Position numbers and translations under genes: made by a program
Shown here: in pieces, positions 6,976 to 13,088 of the stretch
How the letters are laid out: every line of letters starts with the position of its first letter
How positions within the stretch are numbered: position 1 is the stretch's first letter
The notes under the pieces: generated by a model
The model's input: only the letters and a program-made list of their open reading frames with translations
Told to the model about the DNA's origin: nothing
Databases searched by the model: none
Source: an uncultured Collinsella sp.
GTDB taxonomy: Bacteria; Actinomycetota; Coriobacteriia; Coriobacteriales; Coriobacteriaceae
Assembly: GCA_902478945.1 (NCBI GenBank)
Contig: CABSMX010000048.1
Span: forward strand, 1 to 15,249
DNA: 15,249 nucleotides
Reading direction: 5' to 3'

Positions 6976-7707
6976 ATGACTAACACGAAAGGTATGACCA
7001 TGCCCCAGATTGATGATGCCGAGCTGTTTGGCAATGCCGAGGATCAGCGTGCGTACGAGGACTTTTGCGCCAATCAGGAGGCGGTCGAGAAGTTTACGCT
7101 CGACAAGCCCGCGCTTGTCTGCCGTTGGCGCATGTCCAACAAAAAGGTACCCATGCTCAACCGTCACATCCGCGCGCTGTCTGAGCGCCTGGTGCAGGGC
7201 GAGCCACTCACCCATAACATGCTCAGCTGGGCCAAACAGCACGTTGAGTGGTCGCTTGCCGAGGGCGATTACACCGCACGCGACGGCGTGCTCATGCTGG
7301 TGATCGACATCAATGGCAACGCCGCCATGACGGTGGGGGAGTACGAGCCGCTCGCCGATACGTCGGCCAAGGCGCTGCGTGCCCGTTCCGCCGAGGCCCG
7401 CTCCGAGGCCGACGAGACCGGCGTGGCGCCCGAGCTGCTCGCCGCCGTCAACAATGGCGAGCTTGCCTTTGTGGCGCCGGCGGACGAGTGCCTGTGCGGC
7501 ACGGCGACGCTCATCGAGCAGCTGGCCCAGACCAAGGGAATCCCGGTCACGCGCGTAGACATTCCCGCGCAGCTCAAGGGCGCGCTGTTCCTAGTGAGCG
7601 ACGAGCACGGCGTGGTCCCCGCGACCGAGACGAACGCCGCCGAGGCCGACGCCGCCACGGTTGCCTTCTTCGCCGAAGGCTACGAAAAGCTCCGTGCCCG
7701 CCGCTAA
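6976..7707 (+). CDS. Uncharacterised protein, possibly degenerate class IV aminotransferase-like
   Basis: I do not firmly recognise this 243-residue soluble protein. It has no signal peptide or membrane segment. By eye, its segments follow the order seen in PLP fold-type IV aminotransferases: MLNRHIRALSERL (about 55-67, like the LxRHLxRL helix), DGVLMLVIDINGN (about 103-115), GELAFVAPADECLCGTATLIEQLAQ (a stretch around 155-179, where the family has its cofactor-loop region and the LxGITR helix), then GIPVTRVDI and ALFLVSDEHGVVPATE (like the substrate loop before PV). No clear catalytic lysine or GITR is present, so it may be inactive or unrelated. ATG 6976 has AGAGGA 4 nt upstream. ATG 7000 has AAAGG 7 nt upstream and is equally plausible. 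It is probably monocistronic. Confidence is for it being a real gene. Confidence 0.85.
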   Translation: MTNTKGMTMPQIDDAELFGNAEDQRAYEDFCANQEAVEKFTLDKPALVCRWRMSNKKVPMLNRHIRALSERLVQGEPLTHNMLSWAKQHVEWSLAEGDYTARDGVLMLVIDINGNAAMTVGEYEPLADTSAKALRARSAEARSEADETGVAPELLAAVNNGELAFVAPADECLCGTATLIEQLAQTKGIPVTRVDIPAQLKGALFLVSDEHGVVPATETNAAEADAATVAFFAEGYEKLRARR

Positions 7708-7753
7708 ATGATTTTTCTGGGACGGGGATTAAAGAATCATTTTGGTCCCCGCC
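7706..7753 (-). repeat. Small palindromic hairpin repeat, copy 2
   Basis: AAATGATT (7706-7713) and AATCATTT (7735-7742) form a perfect 8-bp stem around a 21-nt loop. On the minus strand the loop includes CTTTAATCCCCGTCCCAG. The left arm starts inside the TAA stop of the preceding gene. Loop bases 7720-7728 (GGACGGGGA) can also pair with TCCCCGCC (7746-7753) outside the stem, again allowing a pseudoknot. The family resemblance is to the elements at 1954 and 4152. Confidence 0.6.
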
Positions 7754-7812
7754 GCCGCTGCGAGTGCGAGGCGGACAAAACGCCCCCGCTCGCGAACAGT
7801 TCTGTCACCTTG

Positions 7813-7828
7813 GCACCGCGCGCGGTGC
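7813..7828. promoter_or_regulatory. 16-bp perfect palindrome before the response regulator gene
   Basis: GCACCGCG (7813-7820) is followed directly by its reverse complement CGCGGTGC (7821-7828). A CATAAT -10-like box lies at 7848-7853, which puts the palindrome over the -35 position, 58 bp upstream of the start codon. A dimeric regulator, perhaps the response regulator itself, could bind here. OmpR-type regulators more often use direct repeats, so this is tentative. Nothing else is recognised between 7754 and 7886. Confidence 0.4.
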
Positions 7829-7886
7829 GCACCTGCAGTTTCGCAGCCATAATGGTGGCAAGACAACCAAGAGGGGAGCGAAATCC

Positions 7887-8558
7887 ATGGCGCTGATTTA
7901 TGTCGTTGAGGACGACGAGCCCATTCGTCGTGAGCTTGTCGACATCCTTGCCCGCGCCGGGTTTGAAGTCGAGGCCTGCGAATCGTTTGAGCATGTCTCG
8001 CACGATATTCTCGCCGCCGCGCCCGACCTGGTGCTGCTCGACCTCACGCTCCCTGTCAAAGACGGCCAGCACATCTGCCATGAGGTCCGTCGCGAATCCG
8101 AGGTTCCCATCATCGTTCTCACGTCGCGCACGACCGAGATCGACGAGGTCATGGCCATGACGCTCGGCGCGGACGACTTTGTTCCCAAGCCCTATAGCGC
8201 GCGCGTGCTCGTGGCGCGCATCAACGCACTGCTGCGCCGCACCACGGCGGCAGGCGAGCGCAGCACACTTGTCCACAAGGGGCTGGAGCTCGACCTCGCC
8301 CGCTCCATGGTCACCAACACGCAAACGGGCACCAGCACCGAGCTCACCAAAAACGAGCTGCGTATCCTCTCGCTGCTTCTGAGCCGCGCGGGCAAGATCG
8401 TTTCGCGCTCGGCCATCATGCAGGACCTGTGGGACTCCGACGCCTTCGTGGACGACAATACGCTCACCGTCAACATCAACCGCCTGCGCACCACGCTCGA
8501 AAAAATCGGCATCAAGGGGTATTTGACCACGCATCGCGGCCAAGGCTATTCGGTCTAG
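7887..8558 (+). CDS. OmpR/PhoB-family response regulator (BceR-like)
   Basis: A 223-residue DNA-binding response regulator. The receiver domain (1-115) has the acidic pocket E8-D9-D10, the phosphoacceptor D52 in LVLLDLTLP, T79 in IVLTSR and K101 in VPKPY. A winged-helix effector domain follows (about 128-223), ending VNINRLRTTLEKIGIKGYLTTHRGQGYSV. The stretch DDNTLTVNINRLRTTLEKIGIKG is close to what I know of BceR regulators. ATG 7887 is chosen because the receiver strand begins right there and GAGGGGAG lies 8 nt upstream; the frame is open far upstream only by base composition. It is the first gene of a pair with the kinase at 8568 (9-nt gap). Confidence 0.95.
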   Translation: MALIYVVEDDEPIRRELVDILARAGFEVEACESFEHVSHDILAAAPDLVLLDLTLPVKDGQHICHEVRRESEVPIIVLTSRTTEIDEVMAMTLGADDFVPKPYSARVLVARINALLRRTTAAGERSTLVHKGLELDLARSMVTNTQTGTSTELTKNELRILSLLLSRAGKIVSRSAIMQDLWDSDAFVDDNTLTVNINRLRTTLEKIGIKGYLTTHRGQGYSV

Positions 8559-8567
8559 GGGCCGGCT

Positions 8568-9611
8568 ATGTCGTTTGGCAAGTTCTTTAAAGATGCGCTG
8601 CTTCCCGTCGCCGTGTGGACGTGCGGTGTGCTGCTGAGCTGCTTTGTGCTGACGGTCGCCGGCGCACCCGTTTCTATCGTGGTCGTGGCGGTCGGCGTGT
8701 CCTTTATCTTTGGTATGCTCGGCATCGTGATCGAGTACGCGCGCCGTCGTCGTTTTCTGCGCCAGCTGGAGCGTGCGGCAGAGGAGCTCGAGAGTCCCGC
8801 ATGGGTGCAGGAGATGGTGCAATGTCCGACCTATGCCGAGGGCGAGCTCGAGTACGAGGTCTTGCGCCGGGTGGGCAAAGCTGCCTGCGACGAGGTTGCC
8901 GAAGGCCGGCGTCAGACCGATGACTATCGCGACTATATCGAAAGCTGGGTTCACGAGGCCAAGCTGCCCCTGGCGGCGACCCATCTAATTTTGGAAAACC
9001 TGGACGGCAGCGAAGACGATCTGTCGCGTGTGGATGACCTGGGCCGTGAGCTGGCTCGTGTGGAGCGCTATATCGACCAGGCACTGTACTACGCGCGCTC
9101 GGAAGTCGTGGAGCGGGACTACCTGATTCGCCGCTGGAATCTCAAGACCTTGGTGACGGGCGCGATTAAGGCCAACGCGCGCGAGCTCATCGCGGCGCAC
9201 GTGGCCCCAGTGTGCGAGAACCTCGACTTCGAGGTCTTTACCGACGAGAAGTGGCTTGAGTTTATTCTGGGCCAGCTCATCCAGAACAGCATTAAATACG
9301 CGCGCGAGGACGGCGCGAAGATCGTGTTTTCGGGCGCGTTGCTGGACGAGGGCCTGGCAAGTGAGCGCATTGAGCTCACTGTTGCCGATAACGGCTGCGG
9401 CGTGAGCGCGGCCGACCTGCCGCGCGTGTTCGAGAAGGGCTTTACCGGCGACAACGGCCGCACCACCAAGCGCGCAACGGGCATCGGCCTCTACCTGGTG
9501 GCGCGCCTGTGCTCCAAGATGGGTATCGATGTCACCGCGGCATCCGAGCCCGGCGAAGGCTTCGTCGTCACGTTTGCCTTCTCGACCAACAAATTCCAAT
9601 ACTTTGAGTAG
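8568..9611 (+). CDS. BceS-like intramembrane-sensing histidine kinase
   Basis: The partner kinase of the response regulator, 347 residues. Two membrane helices (about 10-31 and 35-56) are joined by only a few residues and there is no extracellular sensor domain. This is the architecture of intramembrane-sensing kinases such as BceS, VraS-like and GraS proteins. The dimerisation/phosphoacceptor motif is DYIESWVHEAKLPLAA with H129. The ATPase domain shows the N box IQNSIKYA (N240), the G1 box VADNGCGVS, the F box FEKGFTG and the G2 box ATGIGLYL. BceS-type kinases normally sense cell-wall peptide antibiotics through a BceAB-type ABC transporter. None is next to it: hipBA follows 116 bp later. 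Start ATG has AGGGG upstream. Confidence 0.93.
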   Translation: MSFGKFFKDALLPVAVWTCGVLLSCFVLTVAGAPVSIVVVAVGVSFIFGMLGIVIEYARRRRFLRQLERAAEELESPAWVQEMVQCPTYAEGELEYEVLRRVGKAACDEVAEGRRQTDDYRDYIESWVHEAKLPLAATHLILENLDGSEDDLSRVDDLGRELARVERYIDQALYYARSEVVERDYLIRRWNLKTLVTGAIKANARELIAAHVAPVCENLDFEVFTDEKWLEFILGQLIQNSIKYAREDGAKIVFSGALLDEGLASERIELTVADNGCGVSAADLPRVFEKGFTGDNGRTTKRATGIGLYLVARLCSKMGIDVTAASEPGEGFVVTFAFSTNKFQYFE

Positions 9612-9653
9612 TCGTCGCGGTGTAACGTCCCGGAGCGTCATTCACGTTAAGAC

Positions 9654-9675
9654 AATTATCCCAAACGGGATAATT
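9654..9675. promoter_or_regulatory. hipBA operator O1
   Basis: AATTATCCC (9654-9662) and GGGATAATT (9667-9675) are perfect 9-bp arms around AAAC. The site spans the -35 region of the hipBA promoter. The core TATCC...GGATA is the element bound by HipB in E. coli (known spacing N8), but here the half-sites are 6 bp apart. Confidence 0.85.
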
Positions 9676-9686
9676 CCATCATGATG

Positions 9687-9695
9687 TGCTATGAT
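9687..9695 (+). promoter_or_regulatory. hipBA promoter, extended -10
   Basis: TGCTATGAT is a TGn extended -10 element (TATGAT at 9690-9695), which needs little -35 contact. Transcription would start about 9702, inside operator O2, giving a leader of roughly 26 nt. Overlap with both operators predicts tight autorepression by HipB, probably with HipA as corepressor, as is known for E. coli hipBA. Confidence 0.75.
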
Positions 9696-9716
9696 TATCC
9701 CGTTTGGGATAATCAT
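9691..9716. promoter_or_regulatory. hipBA operator O2
   Basis: ATGATTATCCC (9691-9701) and GGGATAATCAT (9706-9716) are perfect 11-bp arms around GTTT. The centre is 39 bp from that of O1, and the site covers the -10 box and transcription start. The spacer GTTT is the reverse complement of the O1 spacer AAAC, so the two operators are the same site in opposite orientation. Confidence 0.85.
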
Positions 9717-9727
9717 AGGGGATTAGC

Positions 9728-9973
9728 ATGCAAGACTGGAATGAGCGAACGATTTTTGACCCAGCTGAACTCGGTGCATATTTGCGTGAGCGCCGGAAGA
9801 AGCTCGGTTATACCCAACGCGATGTGGCTGATTTCAACCAGTGCAGTTTGCGCTTTGTGAGCGAGCTTGAGCGTGGAAAGGCGGGTGCCAATCTTCGCCA
9901 AACCCTTCAAATCGCTAACAGCTTGGGGGTCGATTTGATCCTGAGGGAGAGGGGCGACGGCTCATGGCATTAA
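9728..9973 (+). CDS. hipB: HipB-type antitoxin, XRE helix-turn-helix
   Basis: An 81-residue XRE-family DNA-binding protein and presumed antitoxin and repressor of hipBA. The helix-turn-helix runs about 14-66, with LGAYLRERRKKLGYTQRDVA (helices 1-2) and FVSELERGKAGANLRQTLQIANSLGV after it. HipB normally dimerises on operators, blocks the promoter and holds HipA inactive. Its start follows O2 by 11 bp, with AGGGGA 5 nt upstream. Its stop overlaps the hipA start by 10 nt, so the two are translationally coupled. The C-terminal tail after the fold is short (RERGDGSWH). The length is close to that of E. coli HipB (88). Confidence 0.92.
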   Translation: MQDWNERTIFDPAELGAYLRERRKKLGYTQRDVADFNQCSLRFVSELERGKAGANLRQTLQIANSLGVDLILRERGDGSWH

Positions 9974-11253
9974 AGGTTTATCGTGAGTATCGGGGAACGT
10001 TTGAGCTGGTCGGAGAATTTGAGAGGGCCGACCCCGTAAACGAGACGTTTGCATATGATGAGGGATATCTTGAACGCGACGATGCTGCCGCACTCTCAGC
10101 TTCTCTTCCCTTGCGACATGAGCCATATGCCAGCAATGAGTTTTCGGCCTTCTTTTCGGGCATGCTTCCCGAGGGCCCGGTTCGGCATGAGCTGTCGATG
10201 CGTTTTCAAATCCCCCAGTCAGACTATTTATCGATGCTCGAGCGTTTGGGCGATGAGTGCGTTGGTGCCTTGAGGTTTCTCGGCGATGAGAAATCGAGCT
10301 ACGATCCGGGCTATCGTCCTCTGCAAGACGAGGATTTTGAGGCACTTTCTAAGGCGGAAGTGTTTGAGATTGCAAATGATATGCAGGATTCGAGGCTGTC
10401 GTTGGCGGGCGCTCAGTCTAAAACCGGTTGGTTTTTACCGCGCGGTAAAGATGCAAAAAAGGCCGGGTCGGGGGATTGGATGCTGCCGCTCGGCTCTGCC
10501 CCCTCGACTCACATAGTCAAGATTGCTTCAACTAAACATCCGGATTTGCCGTTCAACGAATTAATTTGCATGACGGCAGCGTCTGCTGCTGGGCTTGAAA
10601 TTGCCCGTTCAGAAGCTTCGGATACGATTCCTGGTGCGTTCTTTTCCGAGCGTTATGACAGAATCTGGAGCAATGAGCCGCCGTCGATGAGCGGATTCGA
10701 TGTGCCTCTGAGGCTGCATCAGGAGGATTTTTGCCAAGCGGTTGGCTGGCCTTCGTATATGAAATACGAGACACGTCCCGATAGCTGCTATATGGCTCTT
10801 TGCGGCCGATTGATAAGAGAGCAATCGTCTAACGTAATTGCTGATACTCAAATGTTCGCTCGTCAGGTAATGGTCGATTATGCGTTGGGGAATTGCGACT
10901 CGCATCTCAAGAACCATTCGTTTCTTTATAGTCCGAGTTGGCGGGAAAAGAGGTTGGCCCCTGCATACGATATTGTTTGCACGACGATAATGGGATACGA
11001 CCATAATCTTGGGATTGATATTGGGGATCACCGGGTGATCGATGGGGTGACTCCTGAAGATTTCGAATTCATGTCTCAAGATTTGCATCTGCCACTCAAG
11101 ATGATCAAGAACATCGCGGCGGAAGTGGCTGAAGAGGTGTCTGCCCAGCTTGCAGAACTTGCCTCTGCAACCGGAGATTTGGGTCGGGTCGCTCTGAAAA
11201 TTCAGACGGATTCCGTTGAGAGAATGAGGGTTCTGGAGCAATTCTCAGCCTAA
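9964..11253 (+). CDS. hipA: HipA-type Ser/Thr kinase toxin
   Basis: A 429-residue HipA-family protein kinase. E. coli HipA phosphorylates glutamyl-tRNA synthetase and causes growth arrest and persistence; the target here is unknown. The N-terminal subdomain (about 1-105) includes the FSGMLPEGPVR region. The P-loop-like autophosphorylation segment is SRLSLAGAQSKTGWF, with S146 equivalent to Ser150 of E. coli HipA. The catalytic loop is LGNCDSHLKNHSFLY (D312, N317), and APAYDIV carries the metal-binding D336. All key residues are intact, so it is probably active. It is translated from an ATG inside the end of hipB. Codon use (AGA, AGG, ATA, CTT) and a sampled GC of about 47% differ from neighbouring genes near 60%, a sign of acquisition. 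Confidence 0.95.
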   Translation: MALKVYREYRGTFELVGEFERADPVNETFAYDEGYLERDDAAALSASLPLRHEPYASNEFSAFFSGMLPEGPVRHELSMRFQIPQSDYLSMLERLGDECVGALRFLGDEKSSYDPGYRPLQDEDFEALSKAEVFEIANDMQDSRLSLAGAQSKTGWFLPRGKDAKKAGSGDWMLPLGSAPSTHIVKIASTKHPDLPFNELICMTAASAAGLEIARSEASDTIPGAFFSERYDRIWSNEPPSMSGFDVPLRLHQEDFCQAVGWPSYMKYETRPDSCYMALCGRLIREQSSNVIADTQMFARQVMVDYALGNCDSHLKNHSFLYSPSWREKRLAPAYDIVCTTIMGYDHNLGIDIGDHRVIDGVTPEDFEFMSQDLHLPLKMIKNIAAEVAEEVSAQLAELASATGDLGRVALKIQTDSVERMRVLEQFSA

Positions 11254-11258
11254 AGCAA

Positions 11259-11287
11259 AGCGGGGCCACCGTAATGGTGGTCCCGCT
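11259..11287. terminator. Bidirectional terminator between hipA and usp
   Basis: AGCGGGGCCACC (11259-11270) pairs with GGTGGTCCCGCT (11276-11287), 12 bp with one G-U, over a GTAAT loop. On the plus strand it is followed only by CTTGG. On the minus strand it is followed by TTTGCTTT, so it may serve the convergent usp gene better. It lies 5 nt after the hipA stop. Confidence 0.75.
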
Positions 11288-11343
11288 CTTGGAAGACTTG
11301 GGCACGTGGGCTTGCGCTCCGCGATGCGTTAGGCGTACGTTTG

Positions 11344-11781
11344 CTACTTCACGACCAAGATGTCGCAGTCGGTGTTGCGCAGCAGGAACGTCGAAATTGA
11401 ACCCAGGAGTGCATACTTGATCGAGGACAGGCCACGAGCGCCGCAGAGCACCAGGTCGGGCTTGACCACGTCGAGCATCTCGTCTTTGAGCGTCTCGCGA
11501 ATGCGGCCGGCGCGAATCATGACCTCGACCTCGGGAATGTCGGGATTGGCCTTGGCCTCTTCGAGCTGCTTGGCGATGGAGTTCTTAAATGCCTCCTCTA
11601 GGCCGTTGACCAGATCGACTGGATATGAACCGGCGCTCTCGAGTGCCGTGGAATCGATAACGTGGCCGATAATCAGCTTGGCGCCGTTGTTCGCGGCGAC
11701 CTTGATGGCGCGTGCGAGCACAAAATCCTGCTGCTCAGTACCGTCGAGTGAAACAAATACCTTGGTGTAGCCCTCGTTCAT
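11344..11781 (-). CDS. Universal stress protein, UspA family
   Basis: A single-domain universal stress protein of 145 residues, the usual family length. It starts with KVFVSLDGTEQQDFVLARAI, where the conserved VxVDGS-type strand and loop is. Near the C-terminus GARGLSSIKYALLGSIS fits the ATP-binding pattern G-x2-G-x9-G-S, so it probably belongs to the ATP-binding subclass. These cytoplasmic proteins raise survival under starvation or oxidative and other stress; the exact mechanism is not known. ATG 11781 has AAGGAGGA 5 nt upstream, the best ribosome binding site in the window. The gene is monocistronic, converging on hipA and diverging from uppP. Confidence 0.95.
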   Translation of the reverse strand: MNEGYTKVFVSLDGTEQQDFVLARAIKVAANNGAKLIIGHVIDSTALESAGSYPVDLVNGLEEAFKNSIAKQLEEAKANPDIPEVEVMIRAGRIRETLKDEMLDVVKPDLVLCGARGLSSIKYALLGSISTFLLRNTDCDILVVK

Positions 11782-11875
11782 GGTTTCCTCCTTGGTCTAT
11801 CGCACGGGCGTGGGGCTCGTGCATCGGGCGGGCGCGGATGCGTGGCCGCCGGACACTTTATCTTGTTGCAGTTAT

Positions 11876-11928
11876 ACCCAAGGATTTGGGTTTGACCGCT
11901 CGCAATTCTGTGAACGGGCGAGTTTTTT
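11876..11928 (+). promoter_or_regulatory. Attenuator-like hairpins in the usp-uppP gap
   Basis: ACCCAA (11876-11881) and TTGGGT (11886-11891) form a small hairpin. Just after it CTCGC (11899-11903) and GCGAG (11918-11922) form a weak stem, with an inner TTC/GAA, followed by TTTTTT (11923-11928). Read toward uppP it resembles a weak terminator 100 nt upstream of the start codon. No confident promoter was found in 11782-12028 on either strand. Confidence 0.3.
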
Positions 11929-11970
11929 GGTAAGGGTAGGCGCAGGCGCGCCGTCAACGGTTGATAATGG

Positions 11971-12012
11971 GACATCGCCCGCACCGTCCGCAGAACAATA
12001 TCGGCGGGTGTC
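11971..12012 (+). other. Leader hairpin before uppP
   Basis: GACA (11971-11974) and CCCGC (11978-11982) can pair with GCGGG (12004-12008) and TGTC (12009-12012), with a 3-nt bulge. It ends just before the GAGGGGG ribosome binding site of uppP and could affect access to it. Confidence 0.3.
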
Positions 12013-12028
12013 TAACGAGGGGGTCCCT

Positions 12029-13003
12029 TTGGATATCATCGAGCTTCTAAAATCTGCCTTCATGGGCCTGGTCGAGGGCATCACCGAATGGCTGCCTGTT
12101 TCGTCGACCGGTCACATGATCTTGGTGGACGAGTTCGTCAAGATGAACGTGAGCGAGACGTTCTGGAATATGTTTCTGGTCGTGATTCAGCTTGGCGCCA
12201 TTTTGGCCGTCTGCGTTCTGTTCTTCTACGACCTTAATCCGTTTTCTCCCAGCAAGGGCAAGGAGGGCCGTCGTGACACCTGGGTGTTGTGGGGCAAGAT
12301 TGTGCTTGGCTGCATTCCCGCCGCGGCGATCGGTCTGCCGCTTAACGACTGGATGGAGGAGCATTTCTATAATGCTCCCGTCGTGGCGCTGGCGCTCATT
12401 GTGTACGGCGTGCTGTTTATCGTGATCGAGAACTGGCGCGCGAACAAGCGCGACCAGGCCGCTCTTGCCGGTTCGTTTGGTTCGCGTGCCGTGGTGACGG
12501 GCGGACGCCCCGCTGGTGCGCATTTTGCCACGTCCACTGCGACTGCCGCTGCAGACGATGACGATAGCCTAGACTTTGGCTCCATCACTACGCTCGAGGA
12601 CCTGAGCTGGAAGACCGCGCTGGGTATCGGTTGCTTCCAGGTGCTTTCGCTGATTCCGGGCACATCGCGCTCCGGCTCCACCATCATCGGCGGCCTGCTG
12701 CTTGGCTGCACACGCTCGGTGGCGTCTAAGTTCACGTTCTTCCTGGCCATTCCCGTCATGTTTGGCGCGAGCGCGCTCAAGCTGGTCAAGTACTTTATTA
12801 AGGGCGGTACTTTCGGCACCAACGAGATCGCCATCCTGGGCGTGGGCTGCATCGTGGCCTTTGTGGTTTCGCTTATCGCCATCAAGTGGCTTATGGGTTT
12901 CGTGCGCCGTCACGACTTCAAGTGCTTCGGCGTCTACCGCATCATCCTGGGCATCGTGGTTCTCGCGTACTTCTTTGTCCTGGAGCCGATGCTCGGCCTC
13001 TAA
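12029..13003 (+). CDS. uppP: Undecaprenyl-diphosphatase (UppP/BacA)
   Basis: An integral membrane phosphatase that converts undecaprenyl pyrophosphate to the monophosphate, recycling the lipid carrier for peptidoglycan. Extra copies give bacitracin resistance. Of 324 residues, VEGITEWLPVSSTGH (15-29) holds the E-x3-E motif (E16, E20) and PGTSRSG (210-216) holds the catalytic Arg214. Several hydrophobic helices follow. I chose TTG 12029: it gives the usual MDIIELLK-type start and has GAGGGGG about 6 nt upstream. The frame upstream to 11780 does not resemble the family. An unusual insertion of about 45 residues, rich in Ala, Gly and Asp (about 140-184), sits before the second half. This explains the length compared with E. 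coli BacA (273) and the shift from Arg174 to Arg214. Confidence 0.95.
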   Translation: MDIIELLKSAFMGLVEGITEWLPVSSTGHMILVDEFVKMNVSETFWNMFLVVIQLGAILAVCVLFFYDLNPFSPSKGKEGRRDTWVLWGKIVLGCIPAAAIGLPLNDWMEEHFYNAPVVALALIVYGVLFIVIENWRANKRDQAALAGSFGSRAVVTGGRPAGAHFATSTATAAADDDDSLDFGSITTLEDLSWKTALGIGCFQVLSLIPGTSRSGSTIIGGLLLGCTRSVASKFTFFLAIPVMFGASALKLVKYFIKGGTFGTNEIAILGVGCIVAFVVSLIAIKWLMGFVRRHDFKCFGVYRIILGIVVLAYFFVLEPMLGL

Positions 13004-13047
13004 CTTAGTTGACGCTGCGCGACGGCCAGGGCGACAACTTGTCATTC

Positions 13048-13088
13048 AAAGGGGGTGGCATGACCAAAAGGTCTATGCCGCCCTCTTT
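13048..13088 (+). terminator. Rho-independent terminator of uppP
   Basis: AAAGGGGGTGGCATGACC (13048-13065) pairs with GGTCTATGCCGCCCTCTTT (13070-13088) over an AAAA loop, with one bulged A and two imperfect pairs. The 3' arm ends in CTTTTC. It lies 44 nt after the uppP stop. Confidence 0.82.

Noticed and set aside
7248..7886. Long upstream extension of the response regulator frame
   Set aside because: It overlaps the previous gene out of frame and is Arg/Gly-rich; the receiver domain starts at 7887 with its own ribosome binding site.
8704..9641. Antisense frames across the histidine kinase
   Set aside because: Arg/Pro/Ala-rich shadow frames; the plus-strand kinase motifs are complete.
9623..9649. 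TAACGT/ACGTTA hairpin after the kinase gene as a terminator
   Set aside because: Only 6 bp with no T-run; it also abuts hipBA operator O1, so a role cannot be assigned.
11780..12028. Upstream extension of uppP
   Set aside because: No family similarity, it overlaps the usp start region, and a TTG with a good ribosome binding site gives the normal UppP N-terminus.
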